From contig CP143430.1 of NCBI GenBank assembly GCA_039636795.1, forward strand, positions 4,526,001 through 4,590,000: DNA of 64,000 nucleotides, given 5' to 3'. Positions 25,269-33,509 of this stretch are shown here, in pieces. Both the position numbers and the translations under genes were made by a program. This DNA comes from Micrococcaceae bacterium Sec5.1. Lineage in GTDB: Bacteria; Actinomycetota; Actinomycetes; Actinomycetales; Micrococcaceae. The notes beneath the pieces are model-generated. The model searched no databases, was not told the origin of the DNA, and was given only the letters and a program-made list of their open reading frames with translations. The stretch's first letter is position 1. Each line of letters starts with the position of its first letter.

Positions 25269-27611
25269 GTGGCTGCACCGAATTCGCTGATCTCTTTGCT
25301 GGGCCGGAACCCGGACCCGGAGCAGCTGCGCCATGTCCACACCATCCCTGCCCGCAAGGCCGTCAACGAGCCGTGGCCCGAATGGGTGCACCCGGACATC
25401 GTCCAGGCCTACAGCTCGCTGGGCATCCACGAACCGTACCGACACCAGGTCCAAGCCGCCAACCTCGCCCAGGCAGGCCAGCATGTGGTGATCGCCACGG
25501 GCACCGCCTCAGGGAAATCGCTCGCCTACCAACTACCCGCACTGGATGCGATCCACCGCTCGGAGCTGAGGGTATTGTCCGAGCCCGGAAAGATCCACGA
25601 CGACGGTGCCGTGACACTTTACTTGTCTCCCACGAAGGCCTTGGCGGCAGACCAGTTAGCTGCAATCCGTTCGCTGAAGCTCCCTACCGTTCGAGCAGAA
25701 ACATACGACGGCGACACCGACGTCGCGTCGCGCCGTTGGATCCGCGACCATGCCAATTTCATCCTGGCAAACCCGGACATGCTGCACTTCGGCATTCTGC
25801 CCAACCACACGTGGTGGGCGCGGTTCTTCCGCAGGCTGCGCTATGTGATCGTGGATGAGGCTCACAGTTATCGGGGTGTTTTCGGCTCGCACGTAGCCAA
25901 CCTCATGAGGCGTCTTCGCCGGATCTGCGCCTACTACGGCGCCGGGACCTCCTTCCCCGAACCAGTATTCATCGCCGCTTCTGCCACGGCGTCGGAGCCC
26001 GCTGTCTCCTTCGGACGCCTCATCGGTGCTCCGGTCCGGGAAGTTTCCGAAGACTGTTCTCCGCATGGCTCTACGACCGTGGCGTTCTGGGAGCCTGCTT
26101 TGACGGACGTCAAGGGTGAAAACGGAGCCAAACAACGCCGGACTGCCGTGGCAGAAACAGCGGACATCCTGGCGAACCTTGTTTCCTCCCGGGTTCGGAC
26201 CATTGCCTTTATCAAGTCCCGGCGCGGCGCCGAGTCGATTTCGTCGATCACCAAGCGACTGCTGGATGAGGTGGATCCCAGCTTGCCCAGCCGCGTGGCC
26301 GCGTACCGTTCCGGGTACCTTCCCGAAGAGCGGCGTGCCTTGGAAAAAGCGTTGCGGTCCGGACAGCTGCTGGGGGTTTCCAGTACCTCTGCCTTGGAAC
26401 TCGGCATCGATATCTCCGGGCTTGACGCGGTTTTGGTTGCCGGTTGGCCAGGGACCAGGGCCTCGCTCTTCCAGCAGATTGGACGCGCAGGAAGGGCTGG
26501 TCAGGACGCCATAGCGGCGTTCGTGGCAAGCGACGACCCCTTGGATACATACCTTGTGAACCATCCGGAAGCTATCTTCGATGTGTCGGTCGAAGCCACA
26601 GTATTTGATCCGGGAAACCCGTACGTCCTGGGACCTCACCTGTGCGCGGCAGCAGCGGAGTTGCCAGTGGGCCCGGCTGAACTCGAACTCTTCGGGCCCA
26701 CAGCGGAAGGCCTCCTCGACCGGCTGGTCTTGCAGGGATATCTCCGCAAACGCCCTGTGGGGTGGTTCTGGACCCATCCGGAGAGCGCAGCCGGCATGGT
26801 GAACCTGCGTGCTGACGGAGGTGGCCCTGTGAGCATCGTTGACGCCGAGACAGGTTCGCTTCTGGGGACGATGGACTCGCCGCAGACCCACTATCAGGCA
26901 CACACCGGGGCGATCTACGTCCACCAGGGGGACAGCTACCTGGTGGAGGAACTCAACGAGGCGGACCACTGCGTCATGGTGAGGCGCGTGAACCCCGATT
27001 TTTACACCACGGCACGGGATGTAACGCAGATCGAAGTCCTGGAAACCTCGCGCTCGGTCCAATGGGGCGAGATCACTGCGCACTTTGGGGACGTAAAGGT
27101 CACAACCCAAGTGGTTTCCTTCCAGCGCAAGGCATTGATATCGAACGAGATCCTGGGCGAGGAGCCGCTTGATCTCGGGGCCAGGGATTTGTTCACCAAG
27201 GCCGTATGGTTCGTTGTGGACAACAGGTCACTGCATGGTGCCGGCTTGGTGGAAGCGCAATTCCCCGGTGCATTGCATGCTGCAGAACACGCGGCGATAG
27301 GCCTCCTTCCGCTGGTGGCGTCCAGTGACCGTTGGGACATTGGCGGTGTCTCCACTGCCCTGCATGCCGACACTGGGGTACCGACGATCTTCGTCTACGA
27401 CGGTCACCCTGGCGGCGCCGGATTTGCCGAGCGCGGCTTTGAAAAGGCCAAAGTCTGGCTGACAGCCACCCGGGAGGCCATCAAAGCATGCGAATGCGAA
27501 GCCGGCTGCCCGTCCTGTGTGCAGTCGCCAAAATGCGGCAATAAGAACAACCCACTGGACAAGGCAGCCGCCATCACACTTCTGGATGTCCTCTTGAAAG
27601 ACGCCATCTAG
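25269..27611 (+). CDS. DEAD/DEAH-box helicase of the MrfA/YprA type
   Basis: 780 residues, starting at GTG 25269 (a TTG at 25266 is directly before it). Superfamily 2 motifs are in order: ATGTASGKSLAYQLP (Walker A, near 75), LSPTKALAADQ (Ia), VDEAHSYRG (II), SATASEP (III), TSALELGIDI and QQIGRAGRAGQ (V, VI). The C-terminal DUF1998-type region has the four cysteines CECEAGCPSCVQSPKCG that bind zinc. MrfA in Bacillus repairs mitomycin-induced damage; the mycobacterial homologue is Rv3649. It converges on the tad operon, and this pairing is conserved in actinobacteria. The first codons lack a good ribosome site. Confidence 0.9.
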   Translation: MAAPNSLISLLGRNPDPEQLRHVHTIPARKAVNEPWPEWVHPDIVQAYSSLGIHEPYRHQVQAANLAQAGQHVVIATGTASGKSLAYQLPALDAIHRSELRVLSEPGKIHDDGAVTLYLSPTKALAADQLAAIRSLKLPTVRAETYDGDTDVASRRWIRDHANFILANPDMLHFGILPNHTWWARFFRRLRYVIVDEAHSYRGVFGSHVANLMRRLRRICAYYGAGTSFPEPVFIAASATASEPAVSFGRLIGAPVREVSEDCSPHGSTTVAFWEPALTDVKGENGAKQRRTAVAETADILANLVSSRVRTIAFIKSRRGAESISSITKRLLDEVDPSLPSRVAAYRSGYLPEERRALEKALRSGQLLGVSSTSALELGIDISGLDAVLVAGWPGTRASLFQQIGRAGRAGQDAIAAFVASDDPLDTYLVNHPEAIFDVSVEATVFDPGNPYVLGPHLCAAAAELPVGPAELELFGPTAEGLLDRLVLQGYLRKRPVGWFWTHPESAAGMVNLRADGGGPVSIVDAETGSLLGTMDSPQTHYQAHTGAIYVHQGDSYLVEELNEADHCVMVRRVNPDFYTTARDVTQIEVLETSRSVQWGEITAHFGDVKVTTQVVSFQRKALISNEILGEEPLDLGARDLFTKAVWFVVDNRSLHGAGLVEAQFPGALHAAEHAAIGLLPLVASSDRWDIGGVSTALHADTGVPTIFVYDGHPGGAGFAERGFEKAKVWLTATREAIKACECEAGCPSCVQSPKCGNKNNPLDKAAAITLLDVLLKDAI

Positions 27612-27655
27612 CTGCAACGGCTCTAGGCAACCCTGCGGCCCAGTCCGTTACCTGG

Positions 27656-28048
27656 CTAAGGAGGCGGCCCAGCGCGTGCCCTGCCTGTAGCCGTGCCGAA
27701 GAGGAACGGTTGTTCCAGCTTGGTGGCGAGCTCCACGACGTCGCCCCCGACGACGTCGCAGGCAGTCAGTGTGGCACCCTGCTGTCCTGCAACGCTGGCC
27801 GCCACAGCACAGGGCTCACCCGAGGCTATTCCACGCGCTGCATCCGCCGCCGCGAGAGCTGCCAGATCTGCTGCCGACGCAGCCCGCGACGCCATGACCC
27901 CCGCTTGGGCAAGAAGCAGCAGCCCGCCAAGCAATGCCAGGACTGCGAACCCCAGTGTCAGCGCCAGGACTGTGCCGGATCCTAGCTCAGGGTGTGACGC
28001 TAAAGGAAGACCCTTCAGCGTTCGCCGCCATAGGCACCGCACCCTCAC
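27656..28048 (-). CDS. TadE-like secretion/pilus-assembly protein (Rv3654c type)
   Basis: About 130 residues. One membrane segment (TVLALTLGFAVLALLGGLLLL) is preceded by GSG, and the rest is extracytoplasmic with two cysteines (EPCAVAA, TACDVV). The usual Glu at position +5 of a prepilin is absent, as in the mycobacterial homologue. I place the start at the GTG at 28048, because it overlaps the TadE stop (GTGA) in the same way as the other operon junctions; an ATG at 28060 is the alternative. It is the last gene of the tad operon and converges on the helicase gene. Confidence 0.7.
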   Translation of the reverse strand: MRVRCLWRRTLKGLPLASHPELGSGTVLALTLGFAVLALLGGLLLLAQAGVMASRAASAADLAALAAADAARGIASGEPCAVAASVAGQQGATLTACDVVGGDVVELATKLEQPFLFGTATGRARAGPPP

Positions 28049-28602
28049 AAGGGAATCCATGGGTTCGCCGCAACCCGTAAGGCGGTATCCCCCGGTGGCA
28101 TGTTCCACGGTGATGCCACTTGCGTTACCCCGCCCACCAAGGCCCCCGGCATGTCACTCACGTCGCTCCGACCAGATGCCCCGGGTGTTTCACCGCGGGC
28201 CGACGCCGAAGCTCTGAGAGTCCATGGGATCAGTGAACCCAACGAGCCTGCTACCGCCGCGGAGGCTGTCACAGTCACCCAATCGCCGTCGCTTGCCACC
28301 CCCGCAGTTGCCCCCTCGCCCGCCATGCGCCTGACGATGCCCTGCACTTCGCCAGTACTCTCGCCCCGAGCAAGACCTCGAGCACCCGCCCTGGCCGCCT
28401 CCTCCAACCGCAGCTGGGTTATCCCTGCTGCACCGGCCGCCAGCAAGAAGGCGAACAGAAAAATCACCGCTGGCAGGGCAACTGCGAACTCAGCTGTTAC
28501 CGCACCACGTTCGTTCTGTCTTGTGGACATTTTGATGGGCAGAGGCGCCGCCTCGATTGGGAGAGGTACCGGCTTGATTAGGAGAGGTACTGGCAAGGTC
28601 AT
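28045..28602 (-). CDS. tadE: TadE-family pseudopilin
   Basis: 185 residues. The ATG at 28602 overlaps the pilin stop by four bases (ATGA), the same coupling as between ssd, tadA, tadB and tadC. Residues 2-24 consist of three 7-residue repeats (PVPLLIK, PVPLPIE, AAPLPIK) encoded by the 21-base tandem repeat at 28532-28594. A second ATG at 28530 begins MSTRQNERGAVTAEFAV, the expected TadE start, with the prepilin-peptidase site G/AVTAE and the hydrophobic helix after it. Either the repeats form an odd N-terminal leader or translation starts after them. TadE pseudopilins help build Flp pili at the cell surface. Confidence 0.75.
   Translation of the reverse strand: MTLPVPLLIKPVPLPIEAAPLPIKMSTRQNERGAVTAEFAVALPAVIFLFAFLLAAGAAGITQLRLEEAARAGARGLARGESTGEVQGIVRRMAGEGATAGVASDGDWVTVTASAAVAGSLGSLIPWTLRASASARGETPGASGRSDVSDMPGALVGGVTQVASPWNMPPGDTALRVAANPWIPL
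28532..28594. repeat. 21-base tandem repeat, three copies, at the start of tadE
   Basis: Units 28532-28552, 28553-28573 and 28574-28594 share the pattern T(T/C)GAT(T/G)(A/G)G(G/C)AGAGG(T/C)(A/G)C(C/T)G(G/C)C on the plus strand. The repeat lies in frame in tadE, between the coupled start codon and the conserved start of the TadE domain. Confidence 0.85.
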
Positions 28603-29288
28603 GGCAAGGACAACGCGGTGCGAACCAGATTGAGCAGGAATCCTCGAACTTCCTCGCTCCGCAGGATAACCACCAGCAGACCCGCCAGGCCCACGGCCGC
28701 GAGCGTTGCTATGGCGTATTCCGCTGTTGCCATGCCGCCTTCGGAGCCCATGAGCGGGGTTCGCCTGAGGCTCGTCTGCCTGAGAGGGGTCCGCCTGAGG
28801 GTGGTTTGGCTGGGGCTCGTCCGCCTGAGGGTGGTTTGGCTGGGGCTCGTCTGCCTGAGGGTGGTTTGGCTGGGGCTCGTCTGCCTGAGGGTGGTTTGGC
28901 TGAAAGTGCTGTGCCGGGGAGGGGTCTGCTGGGGGCTGCTCGGCTTCCAGCTGGCCTGCCGGCGGATCCCGCTGGGTGTACGACTGCGCAAGTAGTTGGT
29001 CCACTTGCTGATCCATGCTGTCCCAACCCGTTGGTTGTCCAACTGCTGGATTGCGGCCGGAGCGTGAGGTTCTACTCGGTTAAACAGCTCGATCTCCAGC
29101 TGCTCCATCCCATGCTCTTCAATCCCGAACTGCACACCCGCCCGGTTGCCACTCTTGTGTTGTGGGGCCTCATCCTGGCCCCTGCCATGCCCGACGGATG
29201 CAAGACCGGCAGTATTTGCTGCGAGCGCACGCGATGCGTTCCGTCGGTCAGACCGCCGGGCGTGGAGGGTGCTGGAGGGAGTTTCCAT
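28599..29288 (-). CDS. Flp-like pilin (DUF4244) with a long repeat-bearing N-terminal region
   Basis: The last 44 residues are a typical DUF4244/Flp pilin: prepilin site GG/MATAEYAIATLAAVG with Glu at +5, one membrane helix and a short tail. The frame is open back to the ATG at 29288, preceded by AAAGGAAA, giving 229 residues. The extra 180 include ten-residue repeats (SQTTLRQTSP) from the 30-base repeat at 28763-28902. Relatives have a pilin of about 50-100 residues (Rv3656c is about 68). Of the three frames through the repeat, this one has the highest GC at third positions. An ATG at 28751 would give a normal 50-residue pilin but lacks a ribosome site. Which start is used is open. Confidence 0.65.
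   Translation of the reverse strand: METPSSTLHARRSDRRNASRALAANTAGLASVGHGRGQDEAPQHKSGNRAGVQFGIEEHGMEQLEIELFNRVEPHAPAAIQQLDNQRVGTAWISKWTNYLRSRTPSGIRRQASWKPSSPQQTPPRHSTFSQTTLRQTSPSQTTLRQTSPSQTTLRRTSPSQTTLRRTPLRQTSLRRTPLMGSEGGMATAEYAIATLAAVGLAGLLVVILRSEEVRGFLLNLVRTALSLP
28763..28902. repeat. 30-base tandem repeat in the pilin gene
   Basis: Units 28801-28830, 28831-28860 and 28861-28890 are identical apart from one base. A partial copy (28891-28902) follows, and a degenerate stretch (28763-28800) precedes. The length keeps any reading frame open, and all three minus-strand frames run through without a stop. Confidence 0.9.
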
Positions 29289-29407
29289 AGTATGTTTCCT
29301 TTCAGAAAAGTCGGCAGATCTGCCGGTTGAAATCGACTCTTCCCTGACTCCGGCCGACCCTGAAGCCCCTGGTTCATCCAAGTGGATAAACCCACGCTGG
29401 GACTGGT

Positions 29408-29473
29408 TGTGGAGGAAAAGAGCGGCCTCTGTGCGGGAAAAGAGCGGCCTATGTGGAGGAAGAGAGTGGCCAG
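29408..29473. repeat. 22-base tandem repeat between tadC and the pilin gene
   Basis: Units 29408-29429, 29430-29451 and 29452-29473 (TGTGGAGGAAAAGAGCGGCC type) are near-identical, with a decayed fourth unit to 29495. It lies in the 252-base gap between the tadC stop and the pilin start, which otherwise shows no gene. As 22 is not a multiple of three, it is unlikely to be coding. Confidence 0.85.
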
Positions 29474-29540
29474 CCCAGGAGAATAGACTGGCCGGTCTGG
29501 ACGAAGGGACGTCGCCGCACATGCGCTGATGACCTGCGGC

Positions 29541-30161
29541 TTATCCAGCCGGAAGCATGGCGATGAGGACCGGCACGATTCCCAGACAAATGAAGGCCGG
29601 CAAGGAACAAAGGCCCAGAGGAACCACAAGCTTCACTCCCAGGGCGGCGGCTCGCTTCTCGGCGGCACGAAATTGCTCGCGGCGCTCCCTGGCCGCTTGG
29701 GCATAAAGAATCGAAGCCGAGGGCGCACCAGTCAAAGCGGCGAAAGCCAGAGCGTCCTTCAAACGCGCTACTTCGGGCTGGTGCTGGGTGGGGTTTCGCC
29801 AGGCAGCGTCCCAGTCCGCCCCCATGGCCAGCGCAGCGACGACGGGACGGAGATCCTGGCTGATTTTCGGTGTGGCGCTGTGGGAAATCAGTTCCAATGC
29901 CCGCCCTATCCCGGCACCTGCATCCAGCATGGAAGCTACGAGTTCGAGCATCATGGCCGTGTCCCGAAGCCCGTCCCCGGCAGTGGCGTTATCTGGCTGA
30001 AGGCCGGGATCGCTCTTGGAATTATGGTCGTCCTTGGAGTTATGGGCCTCGGCCAAACTTGCGTGCAGCCGGTCTCGAAACCCTGCCGGTCTGGCGAATC
30101 CGACAAAGGCTGCCAGAGCCAGTACTCCCACCAGAGCCAACAATTGAATTCCCAACATCAT
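29541..30161 (-). CDS. tadC: TadC-like type II secretion F domain protein
   Basis: 206 residues from the ATG at 30161, which overlaps the tadB stop (ATGA). There is an N-terminal membrane segment (MMLGIQLLALVGVLALAAFVG). A T2SS-F domain follows with AMMLELVASMLDAGAGIGRALEL and AALTGAPSASILYAQAAR, then a C-terminal membrane pair (VVPLGLCSLPAFICLGIVPVL). It is the inner-membrane platform partner of TadB and corresponds to Rv3657c. A hydrophilic loop with HNSKDDHNSKSDPG separates the first helix from the domain. Confidence 0.85.
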   Translation of the reverse strand: MMLGIQLLALVGVLALAAFVGFARPAGFRDRLHASLAEAHNSKDDHNSKSDPGLQPDNATAGDGLRDTAMMLELVASMLDAGAGIGRALELISHSATPKISQDLRPVVAALAMGADWDAAWRNPTQHQPEVARLKDALAFAALTGAPSASILYAQAARERREQFRAAEKRAAALGVKLVVPLGLCSLPAFICLGIVPVLIAMLPAG

Positions 30162-30973
30162 GTGGCCCCTACCGCGGAAGCTACGAGTCGGGAGGACCAT
30201 ACACGCCCTGCCACGGTCAGCAGAAGGCCAACGATCAGAGTGGCCACACCGAGGAAGTTACCCAGCAGGATTCCCAAGGGGTCCACCCCCAGGGCCATCC
30301 CCAGCACCAAGCCAAGTACCGGTAGCCAGGACAACAGCCTGACCGTGGCTTTGGGTCCAGCGAGGGCAGTTTGACGTGCCGCTTCAGAATCTTCCTCCGC
30401 TTCGAGTTGCGCTGCGAACCGGGTGAGGAGCTCTGCGAGTGGACAGCCGCTGGTTTCGGCTACATCCAGGCATGCAGCCAATTCCATCCAGATACGGCGT
30501 TCTGTGCTTCCTCGGCCGGGATAGACCTTCGCGGAGGTGTTGCGAATTGCTTGTGCTGGTGAATTTCCAACGGCCGAGGCTGCCCGCGCTGAGGCCAGCA
30601 CCCTGACCGATTCCACTGAGATTTTTGGAGCGGGTTGGTGGCCTCTGCTCCTGGACTTGGCGCCCAGGCAAGGCCTGGAGCTATGGACGAGCCACAACTC
30701 TTCCCAAAGCTGCAATTGTCCACGTCCTCCTCGCAAGAGGGCAGCGAGCTGCTGCACCAACACCACGAGGGACAAGGGTTCTATCTTCGCCCGCCACAGC
30801 CGGCCCCACGGCCCTTTGTCCGCTTCTGATGTTGCATGCTCTTTCCCAACACCGATCCCACTCAGGGATGAGGGCTTGGCGAGTTTTGCCCGCATTCGCC
30901 GGCTGCCGGCTTGGGGCGGCTTGAGCTGGAGCCATACCGCCAGCGCCAGGGCTAGAACCAGGGTGGGGATCAC
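30158..30973 (-). CDS. tadB: TadB-like type II secretion F domain protein
   Basis: 271 residues. Membrane segments at about 3-16 and in the C-terminal region (LLSWLPVLGLVLGMALGV and FLGVATLIVGLLLTVAGRVW) flank a cytoplasmic T2SS-F domain with SLVVLVQQLAALLRGGRGQLQ and CLDVAETSGCPLAELLTRFA. It forms the inner-membrane platform on which the TadA ATPase acts. Four-base overlaps join it to tadA before and tadC after. The loop at 100-125 is basic and low in complexity. Confidence 0.85.
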   Translation of the reverse strand: MIPTLVLALALAVWLQLKPPQAGSRRMRAKLAKPSSLSGIGVGKEHATSEADKGPWGRLWRAKIEPLSLVVLVQQLAALLRGGRGQLQLWEELWLVHSSRPCLGAKSRSRGHQPAPKISVESVRVLASARAASAVGNSPAQAIRNTSAKVYPGRGSTERRIWMELAACLDVAETSGCPLAELLTRFAAQLEAEEDSEAARQTALAGPKATVRLLSWLPVLGLVLGMALGVDPLGILLGNFLGVATLIVGLLLTVAGRVWSSRLVASAVGAT

Positions 30974-32271
30974 GAGTCCAAGCCCATCACTGTGAGTACA
31001 TCCGAGCCGACGGATAAGCCCTGCAAAGATCCGCCCGCCTCGCCGGATGATCCGGGAGAAAGCCGTAAATTCAGCTCAGCCCAAGCAGGTCCATGCACCA
31101 GGCCTTCGGGGCTCCATCGCAATGCGGTCACCACTCGTTGGCCATCCAAGGAGTCAGTCAGCACACCGATTGAGCCTACTTTCCGCCCCAAAGGCGTCCG
31201 TTCCACGTGAATCACAACGTCCAATGCACTTGAGACCTGCAACCGCACGGCCTCGGCGTTCAACCCTGCAAGCGCGCCGAGGGCTGTCAGCCGTGCCGGA
31301 ACTGCTTCCGCCGTGTTGGCGTGGATTGTTCCTCCACCGCCTGTATGACCGGTATTGAGCGCGGTGAGCAACTCGCGGACCTCGGCACCCCGGCACTCCC
31401 CCACAATGAGCCGGTCCGGACGCATGCGCAGGGCTTGACGGACCAACTCGCCAAGATCCAGCGCTCCACCTCCCTCAAGGTTTCCATGGCGCGATTCAAG
31501 CGTGACCACATGAGGGTGGATCGGGTTGAGTTCAGCGGCATCTTCGATCAATACCAAGCGTTCGGACGGGTGGCACAGCCCGAGCATGGTGGACAGGAGC
31601 GTTGTTTTCCCTGATCCGGTGGCACCACTGACAAGGAAGCTCAGGCGCCGCTCCACAATCGCGCGGAGAAGAGTCTCGATGTGCTGATCGAACATGCCAG
31701 CTTCGCGCAATTCAGCCATTGTGAAGGTTTCTTCGCGTCGAATTCGAATCGATAACAGAGTCCCCGCAGTTGATATCGGCGCCAGAACTGCGTGCACGCG
31801 ATAGCCGCCTTTGAGCCTGACGTCCACGCAGGGAGAGCCGTCGTCCAACCGGCGACCACCTGCCGAAACCAGCCTTGCGGCCAGCGCCCTGACCTGCTGT
31901 TCAGAATCGAAATGCACCGGGGACCGTTCCAGGCCCCGTCCCCGGTCGAGCCAGACTGATTCGGGGCCATTGACAAAGATGTCTGTGACCGAGGGATCGT
32001 GCGCAAGCTGTTGAAGGGGCCCTAGACCATTCAATTCCGCATTGATGGATTCCGCGGCTTCCAGTGCTCCCGAGGTACCCAACAGTTTGCCGCTGGCCTG
32101 CACGGCGGCGGCCACAGTCGAGGGTGTTACCGGCCCATTCCCGGCGAGGACAGACTCCCGGACCGTTTCGAGAAGCACGGAGTCCAACCGACGGCTCTGG
32201 CTGCGGCGCCCTCCCGTGAATGGTGTCCCTGTCCGTGACCATCGCGGGATACTTTTCTCCGACCGGCTCAT
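30970..32271 (-). CDS. tadA: TadA/CpaF-type pilus assembly ATPase
   Basis: 433 residues. Secretion ATPase (GspE/VirB11 type) that powers Flp pilus assembly from the cytoplasmic side. Walker A is SGATGSGKTTLL near 215; the Asp box is LVLIEDAAEL; Walker B is RLIVGECRGAE; the His box is TGHTGGGGTIHANT. The N-terminal domain has VTDIFVNGPESVW, typical of CpaF. The gene starts inside the ssd stop (ATGA) and ends inside the tadB start, so the four genes are coupled. It corresponds to mycobacterial Rv3659c. Confidence 0.93.
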   Translation of the reverse strand: MSRSEKSIPRWSRTGTPFTGGRRSQSRRLDSVLLETVRESVLAGNGPVTPSTVAAAVQASGKLLGTSGALEAAESINAELNGLGPLQQLAHDPSVTDIFVNGPESVWLDRGRGLERSPVHFDSEQQVRALAARLVSAGGRRLDDGSPCVDVRLKGGYRVHAVLAPISTAGTLLSIRIRREETFTMAELREAGMFDQHIETLLRAIVERRLSFLVSGATGSGKTTLLSTMLGLCHPSERLVLIEDAAELNPIHPHVVTLESRHGNLEGGGALDLGELVRQALRMRPDRLIVGECRGAEVRELLTALNTGHTGGGGTIHANTAEAVPARLTALGALAGLNAEAVRLQVSSALDVVIHVERTPLGRKVGSIGVLTDSLDGQRVVTALRWSPEGLVHGPAWAELNLRLSPGSSGEAGGSLQGLSVGSDVLTVMGLDS

Positions 32272-33386
32272 TCACCAGCGCCGTTCAAGTCCAGCACGCC
32301 CCGGGCGAAGCGGTTCACGGACTTGCGACGGCCCAGCTCAAGGAGCCGGCCGAGCTCGGTCCCTGCGGCCGCTCCTCGAATCTCCGGAAGAATCCCCAGG
32401 AGTGGCAGTCCCAACGACTCGGCAATGAGTTGAGCATCAACCGCCGAAGGGCCACCACCCCGGACCACCAACCCCGTGTCCAACGGTGGCAGCTCGTTGA
32501 GGATACGTGCCGCGGCAACAGCCGGTTTCAGGTGGGCTGTGGTCATCAACAGCATCTTCTCGCAGTCCCACGCAAAGGTTCGAAGGCATTCCTCACTGCG
32601 CCCAATGTCCACCACGACGAGTTCGAAACTTCGCCGCGCGGCATCCAGGACAGCGGCCACAGAACCGGCATCCGGCATGGTGAACGCTTCACGTGTACCC
32701 GGCCAAGACAGGAACGCGAAGCCACCGGCCACCGGCAGGGAGTCCCTGAATTGGGCGGGATCGATGCTCCCCCGCGTTTCGGCGAAGTCCGGCCAGCGCA
32801 AGCCGGCCAGCTCTTGAACGGTGATTGCCAGTTCCAGGCCCCCACCCCAGGGATCCCCGTCCACCAGCATGGTGCTGATGCCGTGGCCCGCCGCTGCCTG
32901 GGCAAGCCAAATTGCTGTGGTGGAAGCTCCAGCCCCACCGCAGCCTCCAACAATCCCGATAACGAACCCGCCAGGTTCCGGCAAACCGGACACACTCAAG
33001 TACTCGGCCAACCAGTTTGCGGCCTCGGGAAGGACAGCTACGCGCTCTGCGCCCAGGGCAGCAGCAAGCCGCCACAAGCCGTCCCCCTCAACAGACCTGC
33101 CCAGTAAGACAGTGGGCGCCTGCCTTCGTGGCGGCAGCTCACGGATGTCGCTGCCCACCAGGACGACGTCGGCACCGTCCCAGCCGTGGATTGCCTCTCC
33201 GACGTCGGCGGCCAACTGGAGGCTGCCACCTGCCGCAGCAACAATCCTTCGCGCCTCCTCCTGAAGGTAGGCGTCGCCGGTGACGAGGAGGATATTGGCA
33301 GCTTCACGCGGCATCCACGAGTTGTCCGTGGTCTGCCCCAAAGGTTCGCTGCTGGACCGTCTGTGCCGAAGCTGTCGCTTGCTCAT
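32268..33386 (-). CDS. ssd: CpaE/Ssd-like MinD-family protein of the tad operon
   Basis: 372 residues from the ATG at 33386 (GGAAAG upstream); a longer frame to 33776 overlaps the opposite gene and is not supported. The N-terminal 120 residues form a receiver-like domain (ILLVTGDAYLQEEA). A MinD/ParA-type P-loop follows: IGIVGGCGGAGASTTAIW near 145, the deviant Walker A, then LVDGDPWGGGLEL. Homologues (Rv3660c, CpaE) localise pilus machinery or affect septum placement. First gene of the seven-gene tad operon. The promoter must lie in the 123-base gap shared with the divergent polymerase gene; no clear boxes are seen there. Confidence 0.85.
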   Translation of the reverse strand: MSKRQLRHRRSSSEPLGQTTDNSWMPREAANILLVTGDAYLQEEARRIVAAAGGSLQLAADVGEAIHGWDGADVVLVGSDIRELPPRRQAPTVLLGRSVEGDGLWRLAAALGAERVAVLPEAANWLAEYLSVSGLPEPGGFVIGIVGGCGGAGASTTAIWLAQAAAGHGISTMLVDGDPWGGGLELAITVQELAGLRWPDFAETRGSIDPAQFRDSLPVAGGFAFLSWPGTREAFTMPDAGSVAAVLDAARRSFELVVVDIGRSEECLRTFAWDCEKMLLMTTAHLKPAVAAARILNELPPLDTGLVVRGGGPSAVDAQLIAESLGLPLLGILPEIRGAAAGTELGRLLELGRRKSVNRFARGVLDLNGAGE

Positions 33387-33509
33387 GAAGCCACTTTCCC
33401 GGCGTCGAAGCCTTGGACGTAAGCTCTCAAACGCCCCATGTGGAGAACCCAGCCCAACCAAGGAGTGTGGAGGAACAGTTGCTGTACTGCGACAGGGCAG
33501 AATGGACAC

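Noticed and set aside
25656..27110. A 484-codon minus-strand frame opposite the helicase gene
   Set aside because: No known domain or ribosome site is seen. The plus-strand helicase motifs are complete over the same range.
28045..29016. A frameshifted pilin using the frame beginning MDQQVDQLLAQSY
   Set aside because: That frame is open through the 30-base repeat, but its start has only a weak ribosome site and it joins tadE, not the pilin domain. The frame of the pilin domain has higher GC at third positions in the repeat and a good start at 29288.
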